Shown here one piece after another: positions 53,770 to 62,272 of a DNA stretch of 64,000 bases (its first letter is position 1; every line of letters starts with the position of its first letter). Location of the stretch: contig QHTT01000072.1 of assembly GCA_003220935.1 (NCBI GenBank), positions 1 to 64,000 of the forward strand, written 5' to 3'. The notes below the pieces were generated by a model. The model did not search any database, was not told the origin of the DNA, and worked only from the letters and a program-made list of their open reading frames with translations. This DNA is from Gemmatimonadota bacterium (GTDB lineage: Bacteria; Gemmatimonadota; Gemmatimonadetes; Gemmatimonadales; GWC2-71-9). A program made the position numbers and the translations under genes.

Positions 53770-54849
53770 TCACAGGTTGAGTACCAGCGCCGGCTCCGTC
53801 AGCAAGAAGACCGTCGCGAACAGGTTGATCGAGGCCGTGAACAGGCTCCTGAGCGCGGTCTGGTCGGCCGGCGTGAGCTGGACGCCGCTCGCTCCGGAAT
53901 AGCTCGGGCCGGCGGGCCCGACGGTAATGGTGGCGAACGGTTGCCCGTTCACCGTAACGGCTATGCTTCCGCCGACCGTACGGGTAGCGGTGTCCACCGT
54001 GACGGTCCCGTTGGCGCGCACGGTCTCGCCGCCGCTCGTCAGACTGAAATCGGTGGTGATGGCCACCGACGCCGCACCGGACACGCTCGCGGTCTCGCTG
54101 ATGTGCACGCCCTGTGCGGCGACGTCCACCGTGGTCTGCACAGTGAACGCCGTGAGCGTCGCGGTCAGCGCCGAGGTGAGATCGAGCCGCGTCACGCCGT
54201 CGCTCACGAAGCCCGCGACGGACGCGCCGGCGCTCTGGCCGACCAGGCGACTGATGGTGTAGTTGGCGTACGTCATCGGGGTCGGCCCCGTCGTCCCAAC
54301 GATGGCGACGCCGAGCACGGCCGCGCTGGGGGTAGTCTGGTCGGTGAGGTCGACGTAGCCGATCATACTCAGCGGGCGCGCCGGCACGATCGCGAACGGT
54401 TGGACGGCATAGAGCAGGAAGCGCACGCCGTTCGCGGGGGCGCCGGCCGCGGTCGACGTCACATACCAATCCGAGGTCGTGTCCCACACGAACGTCTTGC
54501 CACGCGCGCTGTCCGGGAAGATCGCGGCCGCGATCGGCTGACTCGCGAACGCCTCGCGCAGCGCCCCGGCCGCCGTTGCGCCCCATGCAAGCGCGCGCCC
54601 GGGCGCGGCGACTGGCGACGCGGCGGTCACCAAGCCCCTTGAGCCGGCCGCGACGAAGTGTGCGATGAGCACGGCGAAGCTCTGGAACGTGCCGGTGGCG
54701 GTCGGTGCGGAGAGCGACTGGAGCTGAGCGGCCGTGTTGGCGGGGTTCGCGAGCTTGGCGGGCGTGGGACCGGTGCCGCCTCCGCCGCACGCTTGCAGGG
54801 TGAACGCGGTCGCGCACAGCAGCCACAGCCCGCGGGGGAGTCGAGACAT
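53770..54849 (-). CDS. Predicted lipoprotein of unknown function
   Basis: A 359-residue protein with a lipobox LQAC (Cys21) and a Gly-rich tether, then a Thr/Val/Ala-rich, strand-rich region (for example [17 protein letters not shown] and [18 protein letters not shown]). No catalytic motif is recognised. The start is ATG 54849 with GGGAGGTGGCC before it. It lies downstream of nothing on its strand, with a 109-base gap to the PQQ dehydrogenase start on the other side. Surface or periplasmic role only inferred. Confidence 0.7.
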   Translation of the reverse strand: MSRLPRGLWLLCATAFTLQACGGGGTGPTPAKLANPANTAAQLQSLSAPTATGTFQSFAVLIAHFVAAGSRGLVTAASPVAAPGRALAWGATAAGALREAFASQPIAAAIFPDSARGKTFVWDTTSDWYVTSTAAGAPANGVRFLLYAVQPFAIVPARPLSMIGYVDLTDQTTPSAAVLGVAIVGTTGPTPMTYANYTISRLVGQSAGASVAGFVSDGVTRLDLTSALTATLTAFTVQTTVDVAAQGVHISETASVSGAASVAITTDFSLTSGGETVRANGTVTVDTATRTVGGSIAVTVNGQPFATITVGPAGPSYSGASGVQLTPADQTALRSLFTASINLFATVFLLTEPALVLNL

Positions 54850-55110
54850 GGCCACCTCCCACACCGGGCGGGGCAGTCAAAGGCTCCGGCGATCAATGGG
54901 GATGCGTCGGCGGCGCCGGATCAGCGTGCCGCTGTAGCACCGAGGCCCCGCCGCACCCGCTCGGCGTCGCCTGGATGCCGCAAGAGCAGGGCCAATGCCT
55001 TCTCGCGCTCAGCGATCCAGTCGCCGCGGCGCGCACGCCACACCACCTTCGGCTGGATTGGCAAGGCGAGTAGCGACCCACAGTTACGGCGCCGGATCTC
55101 AACCGATCTC

Positions 55111-55140
55111 TTGACTTCCGCCCGCTCTGTTCCCTATACG
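55111..55140 (+). promoter_or_regulatory. Sigma-70-like promoter before the zinc-ribbon gene
   Basis: TTGACT at 55111 (five of six matches to the -35 consensus) and TATACG at 55135 (four of six to -10) with an 18-base spacer. Transcription would start near 55147, about 30 bases before the chosen ATG at 55177. It lies in a 297-base region with no other convincing gene; two short minus-strand frames were examined and not called. Confidence 0.55.
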
Positions 55141-55176
55141 TAGAGCATGCGCCCGGCGGACAGCCGGAGTCTCGAC

Positions 55177-55536
55177 ATGCCAGACGTCCCCCAGTGGGCG
55201 CGGCTCAGAACGAGTGTGAACTACCACCTCCGTCGTGGGGCGTGGTACCCAGTCGTGCGCCTCACGCAGGGCGAGGCGCTCATCGACGTCAATCAGCGCA
55301 GTCTGACGGTGCCGGCCGAGCTGCTGCACATCGTCCCGATCCGCCCGCAGGTGTGGTCCGTCGTCCCCCGTCCGCTCGACGCCGTGGACCTGCCGCTCAG
55401 CTGGGGCGACCGCTACGCGGTGTGCCCGAACTGCAGCGCGCGCGCGCCGCTCGGCGAGCGCGTCCCCAGCATGTCCTGCACACGCTGCGGCGGCGAGTTC
55501 GAGATCGCCTGGTCGCTCGATCACTATCTAGGGTAG
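55177..55536 (+). CDS. Zinc-ribbon protein of unknown function
   Basis: A 119-residue soluble protein. A mixed N-terminal region (WARLRTSVNYHLRRGAWYPV, VPAELLHIVP) is followed by a C-terminal zinc ribbon with CPNC and CTRC pairs. ATG 55177 has GGAG seven bases upstream; the earlier ATG at 55147 coincides with the predicted transcription start and would be leaderless. It is transcribed alone from the promoter just upstream. No family recognised. Confidence 0.7.
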   Translation: MPDVPQWARLRTSVNYHLRRGAWYPVVRLTQGEALIDVNQRSLTVPAELLHIVPIRPQVWSVVPRPLDAVDLPLSWGDRYAVCPNCSARAPLGERVPSMSCTRCGGEFEIAWSLDHYLG

Positions 55537-55636
55537 CCGAGCCGCGGCTTGCGCCGCGCTCTTCCAGCCGATAGACCCACACCGCCGTCCGGCGTATGCT
55601 TCGTTTCCCACGATCCCGAGGAAGGCAGGTGTGGTC

Positions 55637-56401
55637 ATGCCGGTGCCGCTGACCGTCGTCATCCCGACGTTGAACGAAGAGAGACAGATCGCCGCCGCGC
55701 TCGAGGCGCTGCGCTGGGCGGACGAAGTCATCGTCGCCGACGGCGGCTCGAGCGACCGGACGGCCGAGCTCGCCCGGAGCCACGGCGCCGCCGTGATCGA
55801 GGTGCGGGGCGAGAGCATCGGGCTGCAGCGCAATGCCGCGATCGCACGCGCGCGGAACGAATGGGTGCTCGCGCTCGATGCGGACGAGCGGGTGACCGAG
55901 GCGCTGCGTGAGGAGCTCGTGCGCGTGCTCGCGACGCCGGCGCACGAGGCCTACCGCGTCCGCTGCGAGAATTACTTCCTGGGCCGGGAGCGCAGCCGCG
56001 GCCGCTGGGGTCGTGATTGGCACGTCCGGCTGTTCCGAAGGCACCGCCGCTTTTCAGAAGAGCGCGTGCACGAGCATCTCGAGGCGGTGCACGATGTGGG
56101 GGAGCTGCGCGGGCCGATCGTGCATGTGCCGTACCGTGACCTCACCCATCACCTGGAAAAGATGATGGTCTATGCCCGCTGGGGAGCCCAGGAGCTGCAC
56201 GCGCGCGGTCATCGCGCCACCGCGTGGGACATCCTCGGCCGCCCGGCCTGGCGCTTCGTGCGCGATTATTTTTGGTACGGGAGCTGGCGAGACGGGCGCT
56301 TCGGGCTGGTGACGTCGTTGCTCACCGCTTGCGCCGGGTTCCTCAAGTACGCCTACCTCTGGGAGCTCGACCAAACGCAGTCGGCGCCGCGCGGCGTCTG
56401 A
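55637..56401 (+). CDS. Family 2 glycosyltransferase, WaaE/KdtX-like
   Basis: A 254-residue GT-A glycosyltransferase. VVIPTLNEERQIAAALEAL and VIVADGGSSDRTAEL form the nucleotide-sugar site, and ALDADERV is the DxD-type metal motif. WHVRLFRRHRRFSEERVHEHLE and a C-terminal hydrophobic helix pair resemble WaaE-like lipopolysaccharide core enzymes. Sugar and acceptor are not determinable. It is the first gene of a plus-strand envelope cluster; ATG 55637 has AAGG upstream. Confidence 0.88.
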   Translation: MPVPLTVVIPTLNEERQIAAALEALRWADEVIVADGGSSDRTAELARSHGAAVIEVRGESIGLQRNAAIARARNEWVLALDADERVTEALREELVRVLATPAHEAYRVRCENYFLGRERSRGRWGRDWHVRLFRRHRRFSEERVHEHLEAVHDVGELRGPIVHVPYRDLTHHLEKMMVYARWGAQELHARGHRATAWDILGRPAWRFVRDYFWYGSWRDGRFGLVTSLLTACAGFLKYAYLWELDQTQSAPRGV

Positions 56402-56426
56402 ACCACGGCGGCGGGAGCGGCCCCCG

Positions 56427-57149
56427 ATGCGGCTTCCGATTCTGATGTATCACAAGATCGATCGGCTTCCCCCGCCGCCGGGCGCGCGGCACCCCCGCAA
56501 TTACGTGCTCCCAGAGCAATTCGACGCCCAGCTCGCGGCGCTGCGACGCTGGGGCTATCAGACCATTTCGTTCGGCGACTGGCTCGCCTACCGGCGCGGC
56601 GCGGGCACGCTACCGCGGCGGCCGATCATCCTCACTTTCGACGACGGGTACCGCTCCACCTACGAGATCGCGTGGCCGCTGCTCCAGCGCCATGGCTCGA
56701 CCGCTACCGTGTTCCTCGTCTCGGACTTGATCGGCAAGACGAACGCCTGGGATGCGGACGAGATCCAGGAGCCGCTGCTCGGCCCCGGCGAAATCGCCGC
56801 GATGCGGGCGGGGCACATCGAGTTCGGATCGCACACCAAGACGCACGTGGCGCTCACAACGCTGCCGCCGCCACGGGCCATAGCGGAGCTGCGCGATTCC
56901 CGCATCGCGTTGGAGCGCCTGCTCGGCGACACCGTCCGCGTGCTGTGCTATCCCTACGGCAAGCACAACTCCGCCGTGCGCATCCTGGCGCGCGAGACCG
57001 GCTACGAGGCGGCGGTGATCGCCCGCCGGCGCCTCAATTCGCCGGCGACTGATCCCTTGAGGTTGGCCCGGCTGAGGATGGACCCGAACACCCGGCTGGA
57101 AAGCCTGCGCTGGACCTTGATCCAGCTCCGCTGGCTGTTCTGGACCTGA
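56427..57149 (+). CDS. Polysaccharide deacetylase (NodB homology domain)
   Basis: A 240-residue metal-dependent carbohydrate esterase of family CE4. Motif 1 TFDDGY supplies the catalytic and metal-binding Asp pair, and motif 2 HTKTH the two His ligands; a C-terminal motif CYPYGKHN is also seen. No signal peptide is present, so it may act on a lipid-linked or cytoplasmic-face substrate. It sits 26 bases after the glycosyltransferase, which suggests that the pair tailors one glycan. Confidence 0.9.
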   Translation: MRLPILMYHKIDRLPPPPGARHPRNYVLPEQFDAQLAALRRWGYQTISFGDWLAYRRGAGTLPRRPIILTFDDGYRSTYEIAWPLLQRHGSTATVFLVSDLIGKTNAWDADEIQEPLLGPGEIAAMRAGHIEFGSHTKTHVALTTLPPPRAIAELRDSRIALERLLGDTVRVLCYPYGKHNSAVRILARETGYEAAVIARRRLNSPATDPLRLARLRMDPNTRLESLRWTLIQLRWLFWT

Positions 57150-57155
57150 GGGGTG

Positions 57156-57731
57156 ATGCCGCGGATCCGTCTCCTGCTCGTATGGGCCGTCTGCCTGGGC
57201 GCCGGCTTGACCGCCGTGCGGCTCGCCCCGGCCGCCGTCGCCTCGTGGCGGTCCCGTCGGCAGGCGCTCGAGCTGGACTCGATCCGGGTGATCACCAGGG
57301 CCGGGGCGTTTCCCTTGATCGAGATCACGCTGCGCAACCCGGCACGCTCGATCAGCTTTCTCACGACGCTCGACGCGGAGGTGGCCACCCGCCTCCGCCG
57401 GGGGCAGGCTGGTGGTTGCTCCGGGGACCCGGCCGCATGGGACTACGATCTGCTGATCGACGGACGGCGCGCCGCGGAGCACGACACCGTGCCGCTCTCC
57501 CAGCTCGTCGACCCGGAAAGCCTGCACCGTTTCGCGATCGCCGTCGGGCAGGCCGGCCCGCCGGCGCACGGTGAGTACGAGCTAACTCTCATGCTCCGCT
57601 ACAACGAGCGTGCCACCCTGCCGCTGGGCCACGTCGAGCTCTCCATCGACGGCCTGGGGTGCGTGCTCGCGCCGGGCGGGCGACCTGTGCGACCCATGCG
57701 GGTCGAGCGCGTCCGGCTCCCTAAGGCTTGA
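57156..57731 (+). CDS. Exported protein of unknown function in the envelope cluster
   Basis: A 191-residue protein with an N-terminal signal or anchor helix (LLLVWAVCLGAGLTAVRL) followed by a strand-rich domain (LIEITLRNPARSISFLTT, HGEYELTLMLRYNERATLPLG). Two cysteines (in GGCSGD and LGCVL) could form a disulphide. The start is ATG 57156, directly after GTG and with GAGGGG upstream. It follows the deacetylase by six bases. No family recognised. Confidence 0.7.
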   Translation: MPRIRLLLVWAVCLGAGLTAVRLAPAAVASWRSRRQALELDSIRVITRAGAFPLIEITLRNPARSISFLTTLDAEVATRLRRGQAGGCSGDPAAWDYDLLIDGRRAAEHDTVPLSQLVDPESLHRFAIAVGQAGPPAHGEYELTLMLRYNERATLPLGHVELSIDGLGCVLAPGGRPVRPMRVERVRLPKA

Positions 57732-57766
57732 AATCCGCTTGAGACCGCGGCGCGACCGTACGCGCC

Positions 57767-58354
57767 ATGCAAGCGGTCACCTTGTTCGGGTACGCGTTTC
57801 TTTCGAACGTCGCGCTCGCCGTCCTTCCCCACGAGCCCGCGATTATCTGGTACGGGGCACGCCTCGGCGTGTGGCCGACTGCGGTGGTTGCGACCGCGGG
57901 CACGGTTGCCGCCGCGCTGGTCGACCACCGGTTGTTCGTGCCGCTGATCCGGCGAGTCAACGCGCGTAGCCAGGCGTCCCAGATGGTTCCCGGGCTGAAG
58001 CCCGGGCTCGGCGCGTGGGCGTCCTTAAGGACGCACCCCCAGCCGAGCGCGCCCTCTCAGGGCGCGAATCTCCGGGCCGACACCATCTTTCGCCGCTTCC
58101 CGTTCGCCGTGATCGCTCTCTCCGGGCTCACGCCCCTCCCCTTCTTCCCCGTGAAAGCCCTCGCCTTTACCACGGGTTACCCGCTCGCGCGGTATCTCGC
58201 CGCCGTCGCGGCACGCTCGCTGCCGCGCTACGCGCTGCTCGCGTGGCTCGGCGTCGCCGTGCGGCTGCCGACCGGGCTCCTCGTCGCCCTGTTCGTGCCG
58301 CTGCTGATCCCCGCGTTGCGCACGCTGCCATGGCGCCGGCCAAGCGCGAGCTGA
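57767..58354 (+). CDS. VTT/DedA-like (SNARE-associated) membrane protein, with a palindromic insertion
   Basis: A 195-residue membrane protein. Its C-terminal half has the VTT-type pattern FPFAVIALSGLTPLPFFPVK, with the re-entrant Gly/Pro loop, and further helices; the N-terminal helices run about 5-60. DedA proteins flip polyprenyl phosphates or phospholipids. Residues about 75-100 (PGLKPGLGAWASLRTHPQP...) are encoded by a 77-base multi-hairpin element, in frame, between the two halves of the domain. It is followed by a lipid-headgroup transferase with a 25-base overlap, consistent with lipid handling. Confidence 0.78.
   Translation: MQAVTLFGYAFLSNVALAVLPHEPAIIWYGARLGVWPTAVVATAGTVAAALVDHRLFVPLIRRVNARSQASQMVPGLKPGLGAWASLRTHPQPSAPSQGANLRADTIFRRFPFAVIALSGLTPLPFFPVKALAFTTGYPLARYLAAVAARSLPRYALLAWLGVAVRLPTGLLVALFVPLLIPALRTLPWRRPSAS
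57989..58065. repeat. Multi-hairpin palindromic element, copy 4 (inside the VTT gene)
   Basis: Three perfect hairpins: CCCGGGC-TGAA-GCCCGGG (7 bases), GCGTCC-TTAA-GGACGC (6) and GCGCCCT-CTC-AGGGCGC (7). CTCGGCGCG follows the first and GCCGAGCGC precedes the third. Hairpin 1 and its spacer match copy 1 at 10109. Confidence 0.85.
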
Positions 58355-59043
58355 CCTGCTGGCTCGCCGACCCGGAGCGGCGGCTGCTGCGTGCGGTCGC
58401 GACGCGGCTGCCTGCGGCGGTGCATTCCGATCACCTCACCGCCCTTGGCATCCTCGGCGCCGTGGGCGTGGGCGCCGCGTACGCGCTGTCGCGCTGCAAC
58501 GCGGAGTGGCTGTGGGTGGCGAGCGCGTGCCTCGTGGTGCAGTGGCTCGGCGACAGCCTCGACGGCACGCTGGCACGGGTGCGCGGCGCCGAGCGGCCGC
58601 GCTACGGCTACTACCTCGATCATGTGGTGGATGCATTCTCGACCTCCGTGATCGGCGTCGGTCTGGGACTCTCGCCGTACGTACAGCTGGGAGTCGCCCT
58701 GGGCGTGGTGATCGTCTATCTCGCCCTGTCAATCAACGTCTATCTCGAAGCGAACGTGTTCGGCGTGTTTCGGCTCGCTTACGGCCGGATTGGCCCCACC
58801 GAAGTACGAATCATTCTGATCGCGGCCAATGCGACGCTCGCGCTCGCTGTGCCAGGACGGATGGTTACCGCGGTCGCTACGGGTACGGTCGGACTACTCG
58901 GGATCTGCATGCTAGGGATGCTGCTCGCGAGAGTCGCCAGCAATCTGAGGACGCTTTCCCAGCAGGAACCGGCTCTCCAGCCGAGTCCTCGCTCCTCGCG
59001 CCTCAAAGCCACTGAACGCCTCGGCATCTCGGCGTCTACCTAG
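58330..59043 (+). CDS. CDP-alcohol phosphatidyltransferase family protein
   Basis: A 237-residue membrane enzyme that joins a CDP-activated lipid (or CDP-alcohol) to an alcohol. The signature is the DGTLAR...G...D...D block in LGDSLDGTLARVRGAERP and YYLDHVVDAFS, with about six membrane helices. The acceptor (glycerol phosphate, inositol, serine or another) cannot be decided. ATG 58330 lies 25 bases inside the end of the VTT gene, so the two are likely coupled. Its 3' end overlaps the convergent uracil-DNA glycosylase by eight bases. Confidence 0.87.
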   Translation: MAPAKRELTCWLADPERRLLRAVATRLPAAVHSDHLTALGILGAVGVGAAYALSRCNAEWLWVASACLVVQWLGDSLDGTLARVRGAERPRYGYYLDHVVDAFSTSVIGVGLGLSPYVQLGVALGVVIVYLALSINVYLEANVFGVFRLAYGRIGPTEVRIILIAANATLALAVPGRMVTAVATGTVGLLGICMLGMLLARVASNLRTLSQQEPALQPSPRSSRLKATERLGISAST

Positions 59044-59743
59044 CCGTCTCGGCATCTACGTCCATGAGTATCTGTCGTACTCTTCTGAACACCGTGTGCC
59101 ACATCGCGCGCGTGAGCTTGCCGGTGTTCGTGTTCTGCCGGCTCGGATGGTAGGACGAGATGAGCCGCGTGCCGTCAGGCAGCGTCGCGACCGCGCCGTG
59201 GGCAAACGGGGGCCGCTGTCGCGGGGCGAGCGTCGTCCACCAACCCGACGCCTTGAGCCAGCTCTCGTGTGCGACGCGACCGAGCGTCACCACCACCCTG
59301 CGGCGCGAGAGCAGCCGCAGCTCGGCCGCGAGGAACGGCCGGCAGCGCCCGAGCTCCGTCCGGCTCGGCTTGTTGCCCGGAGGCGCGCACCGCACGGCGG
59401 CAACGATGTAGCAGTCGGTGAGCTCGAGACCGTCGTCGCGTGCGCGCGACGCAGCCTGGCTCGCGAAGCCGTAGCGGTGGAGCGCCTCGTACAGCCAGGC
59501 GCCGCTCGAGTCGCCCGTGAACATGCGGCCGGTGCGGTTCGCGCCGTGCGCCGCGGGCGCGAGCCCGACGACGAGCAGACGCGCGCGCGGGTCGCCGAAC
59601 CCTGGGACCGGCTTCCCCCAGTACTCCCAATCGCGGAATGCGCGCTTCTTCTCGCGCGCCACGCGACGGCAGTACGCGCGCAGCCGAGGGCAACGGGCGC
59701 ACGACACAATCGCACGATTGACGCTGGAGAGAGAAGCGAGCAT
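59036..59743 (-). CDS. Family 5 (UDGb-type) uracil-DNA glycosylase
   Basis: A 235-residue iron-sulphur uracil-DNA glycosylase. Cys15, Cys18 and further Cys (VRCAPPG, LGRCRPF) fit the 4Fe-4S set. GLAPAAHGANRTGRMFTGD is motif 1 of family 5, which lacks the usual polar catalytic residue, and HPSRQNTNTGKLT is motif 3. It repairs deaminated bases, including hypoxanthine in the related enzymes. ATG 59743 gives the normal start. A multi-hairpin element lies 23 bases upstream. Confidence 0.9.
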   Translation of the reverse strand: MLASLSSVNRAIVSCARCPRLRAYCRRVAREKKRAFRDWEYWGKPVPGFGDPRARLLVVGLAPAAHGANRTGRMFTGDSSGAWLYEALHRYGFASQAASRARDDGLELTDCYIVAAVRCAPPGNKPSRTELGRCRPFLAAELRLLSRRRVVVTLGRVAHESWLKASGWWTTLAPRQRPPFAHGAVATLPDGTRLISSYHPSRQNTNTGKLTRAMWHTVFRRVRQILMDVDAETAR

Positions 59744-59765
59744 GGACGCGTCTTGTTGGCGTATT

Positions 59766-59839
59766 CCCACGCTGAAGCGTGGGCTCGGCAATACACTACC
59801 CTTAAGGGTAGCGTCGTGCCGAGCCCACCCCTCGGGGTG
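59766..59839. repeat. Multi-hairpin palindromic element, copy 5 (upstream of the uracil-DNA glycosylase)
   Basis: Three hairpins: CCCACGC-TGAA-GCGTGGG, CTACCC-TTAA-GGGTAG and CACCC-CTCG-GGGTG, with CTCGGC after the first and GCCGAG before the last. The plan is the same as in the copies at 36375 and 57989, but all three stem sequences differ. Confidence 0.8.
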
Positions 59840-59888
59840 TGATCACACACCGGTGCGTTGTTGTGTCTGCTTGCGTTGCGGCGGGCTG

Positions 59889-60425
59889 CTAGAACCTGAT
59901 CGCTATGCCCTGGTGCGTCGTTCCGGCGATCGTGAACGTTTCGACCGCGAGCGCGGCACCGAGCAGCCACGGCCGGACGCGCGCCGGCAGCGCCGCCGCC
60001 GCGCCGAGCACGGCTAGACCGGTGACGGCCGTGTAGGTATTCAACTGGCCGACTGTCGGGTGGGAGCCGAGGATCGGATTCGACTCGCGGAAGTTGCGCC
60101 AGCCGCCCTGAGCGAGCCAGCGGGTCTGTCCGGCGTCGATCAGCAGCGCGACCGTGAAAGCGCCTGCCAGCGCGATGTCGGACTGGCGCCACGACAAGCG
60201 TGGAGGCGCCGGCAGCGCGGCGCTGAACACGGTCAGCCGCACTGTCGGCTTGAGCGGGGTCGACCGGATCGGCGCGGCAGACAGCTTCCAGGAGATGTCA
60301 CGTTGATGGTAGGCCCGCGGCGCGGCCCAGAATTCATGGTCTTTCAGGGCGCGCTGCGCGACGCTCTGCCCGGGCAACGCGGCCAGCGCGGCGACTACGA
60401 TCAAGACTGCCGGAGTGTGCCTCAT
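59889..60425 (-). CDS. Exported membrane protein of unknown function
   Basis: A 178-residue protein with a signal peptide (core VLIVVAALAALPG, cleavage near VAQ), a soluble middle, and two or three membrane segments toward the end (LAGAFTVALLIDAG, VTGLAVLGAAAAL, LLGAALAVETF). An Arg/Ser-rich stretch SWRQSDIALAG precedes them. ATG 60425 places the signal peptide correctly; the frame upstream is not homologous to anything. No family recognised. Confidence 0.65.
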   Translation of the reverse strand: MRHTPAVLIVVAALAALPGQSVAQRALKDHEFWAAPRAYHQRDISWKLSAAPIRSTPLKPTVRLTVFSAALPAPPRLSWRQSDIALAGAFTVALLIDAGQTRWLAQGGWRNFRESNPILGSHPTVGQLNTYTAVTGLAVLGAAAALPARVRPWLLGAALAVETFTIAGTTHQGIAIRF

Positions 60426-60635
60426 ACGCAGCGCTGCGTCAGGGCAAAGGGGGTGCCAGGTGTGGTGCCGGCGGAACCCTCTCGTCCCGCAAGGATTCCT
60501 TGCACCCCGCCATGGTCGGCCGTGGCGTGACGCTGCGATTGTGTTGCGCGGGTGAGACAGTCTCACCATGCAAGAAGTCCGCGCGTCTTGCCGGGTGTCT
60601 CAGAGCGCGGCTAGGTTGCGTGAACTGCAACAGAC

Positions 60636-61871
60636 CTAGTGTGGTGTCAACACCGAATTCCCCGATGCATCCGCCGCAATAGCGAAGTCCGCCACACTTC
60701 GTCCCAGCGCCTGCCCGGCCTCGATGTCGAACCGGTAGTGGATGCCCGCGTACATGCGTGACAGCCCCGCCTGGGTGACCTTCGCGGCCAGGTCATCGCG
60801 CTGCTCCGGGAAGAAGGTGCTCAGCACGGCTGCGGCCGAAGAGGAGAGGCAGCTGTGCCCGGAGGGATAGGACGGGTGGTTGGGCTTTCCGACCGCGGCG
60901 ACGACCGTGATCAGCGGGTCCGCCTGCCAGGGCCGGATGAACCAGTACGTCTCCTTCGCGTCCCAGCAACCGATCTGCGCGTCGAACATCGTAGCGCTGA
61001 GCAGGGCGTAGAGATGTGTCGCCTCACGCTCGGACAGGGCGTGCTCATTGATGCCGTCGGTAGCGATGTGGATCCAGTACGCCGCTGTGGTGGGTGTGCC
61101 GGCGTTCTGCGCCCAGAAGGTGGCGCTCTGTACCTGGTCGGCCGTGCGGGTGTCGGAGATTTGGCGGATTTCGGCGAGCGCGGCTGTGAATGCCGTGGAC
61201 CCAAACGCTGGCGGTGGCGCCGGTCGGAACTGGTTCGCGGAACTCAGGAACCAGGGGGTCACCCCCGGGAGCTGCCCGCCCGCGATCGTCGCCGGGGTCG
61301 TGTTACTGATCCACAGCCCGGAGCCCGTTGGAATGGTACCGGTGAAGGCGTTGGTGAAGCCGTCGGTTCGGGCCCTCGCAACGATCTCGCCGCCGATCGC
61401 GCGACCGATCGCTGCACCGCGCCCGAACGCCGGGTGCACCCCGCCGGGGCTGGTGTTCGCCTGCCCGTTGACCATGGCCTCCAACGCCTGAGCCTGGCTG
61501 GGGAAGAGGTAGGTCAGCACGACGGCCGACGCGCCCGCGACGGCGCCGCGATCCGATTCCAGTTGCTCTCGCCCGCCACCCCCGTCCCTGCCTTCGGCCT
61601 GTTGCACGGCCAGGTACTGCGCGACGCCCACCAGGGAATACGCGCGCACGGCGACCACCGGGCTGAGGTTCGCCTGTGCAACCAGGCTGGCTTCGGTCGC
61701 CTGCCACGCCGGGCTGGCGAGACCCGCCGTGAACGGCAGGCCGCTGCGTGACGCGGCAAGACTGAGGCCCGTCGGGGCGGAAGCGTGATCGGCGCAGCCG
61801 GTCAGCGCGGCGAAGCCTGCCGCGATCGCAAACGAGCGAACGACCTGCCGCGGGTTGTTTCGGGGACTCAT
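60636..61871 (-). CDS. PAP2 / vanadium-haloperoxidase-like lipoprotein
   Basis: A 411-residue exported lipoprotein (lipobox LTGC, Cys26). The C-terminal PAP2-superfamily motifs are KPNHPSYPSGHSCLSS (with the phosphate- or vanadate-binding Ser-Gly-His) and SRMYAGIHYRFDIEAG (the catalytic His). The long N-terminal helical region and overall length agree with vanadium-dependent haloperoxidase-like proteins rather than with small PAP2 phosphatases; halide oxidation is not proven by sequence. ATG 61871 has GGAGG upstream, and a terminator-like stem-loop lies 34-68 bases before it. Confidence 0.85.
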   Translation of the reverse strand: MSPRNNPRQVVRSFAIAAGFAALTGCADHASAPTGLSLAASRSGLPFTAGLASPAWQATEASLVAQANLSPVVAVRAYSLVGVAQYLAVQQAEGRDGGGGREQLESDRGAVAGASAVVLTYLFPSQAQALEAMVNGQANTSPGGVHPAFGRGAAIGRAIGGEIVARARTDGFTNAFTGTIPTGSGLWISNTTPATIAGGQLPGVTPWFLSSANQFRPAPPPAFGSTAFTAALAEIRQISDTRTADQVQSATFWAQNAGTPTTAAYWIHIATDGINEHALSEREATHLYALLSATMFDAQIGCWDAKETYWFIRPWQADPLITVVAAVGKPNHPSYPSGHSCLSSSAAAVLSTFFPEQRDDLAAKVTQAGLSRMYAGIHYRFDIEAGQALGRSVADFAIAADASGNSVLTPH

Positions 61872-61904
61872 GGGAACCTCCGTCGCGGTTCGAGAGGGAG
61901 CACG

Positions 61905-61939
61905 AAAAAAAACGGCTAAGCGTGTAGCCTGCTCAGCCG
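61905..61939 (-). terminator. Strong intrinsic terminator in the leader of the PAP2/haloperoxidase-like gene
   Basis: On the minus strand CGGCTGAG (61939-61932) pairs with CTTAGCCG (61920-61913) over eight bases with one G-U, closes an 11-base loop, and is followed by eight T residues. No minus-strand gene ends upstream, so it lies in the 5' untranslated region of the gene at 61871 and would act as an attenuator. Confidence 0.7.
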
Positions 61940-61954
61940 GTTTCGCGATTCGCT

Positions 61955-61997
61955 CCCCTCGAGGCATGGGCGACCCGCACGACATCGCGCCTCGGGG
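61955..61997 (-). promoter_or_regulatory. Leader stem preceding the attenuator
   Basis: On the minus strand CCCC-GAGGC pairs with GCCTC-GA-GGGG and encloses a smaller GCGA/TCGC pair. It ends 16 bases before the terminator stem. It matches no riboswitch class that I know, and could be an aptamer or an anti-terminator partner; the fold is inferred by hand. Confidence 0.4.
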
Positions 61998-62169
61998 TTC
62001 ATAGCTTCTGAGTTGCGTCCCAATATGCAGCGAACTGGGCCGCGCGCTAGGGGCTGCACGAGAGCATGCGCTGCTTTCTGTCGGGCAAGTTTATTTCGCC
62101 GCCGTTGTGTTCGGCGTCGTTACCGGGGCTTGCATAAGCCTAGGTGACCGGCGACGTTCTGCTCTTGTA

Positions 62170-62260
62170 GGAGAGGTGGCCGAGTGGCTGAAGGCGGCGG
62201 TTTGCTAAACCGTTATAGGGCCTAAAAGCCTTATCGGGGGTTCGAATCCCCCCCTCTCCG
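62170..62260 (+). tRNA. tRNA-Ser (GCT)
   Basis: A 91-base class II tRNA. Acceptor GGAGAGG pairs with CCTCTCC (discriminator G), the D arm is GGCCGAGTGGCTGAAGGC, the anticodon loop is TTGCTAA with anticodon GCT, the variable arm pairs AGGGC...GCCTT-type sequences, and the T arm contains GGTTCGAATCC. CCA is not encoded. It lies 12 bases before gltX on the same strand. Confidence 0.95.
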
Positions 62261-62272
62261 TACCTCACCACC

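Noticed and set aside
54893..55102. Short minus-strand frames between the lipoprotein and the zinc-ribbon gene
   Set aside because: One frame reads like random GC-rich sequence. Another reads more naturally (PIQPKVVWRARRGDWIAERE) but has no ordinary start codon near its beginning.
61872..62000. A known riboswitch class (c-di-GMP, cobalamin, SAM, fluoride, ZTP) before the haloperoxidase-like gene
   Set aside because: None of the conserved cores of these classes could be matched by eye; only the attenuator layout is claimed.
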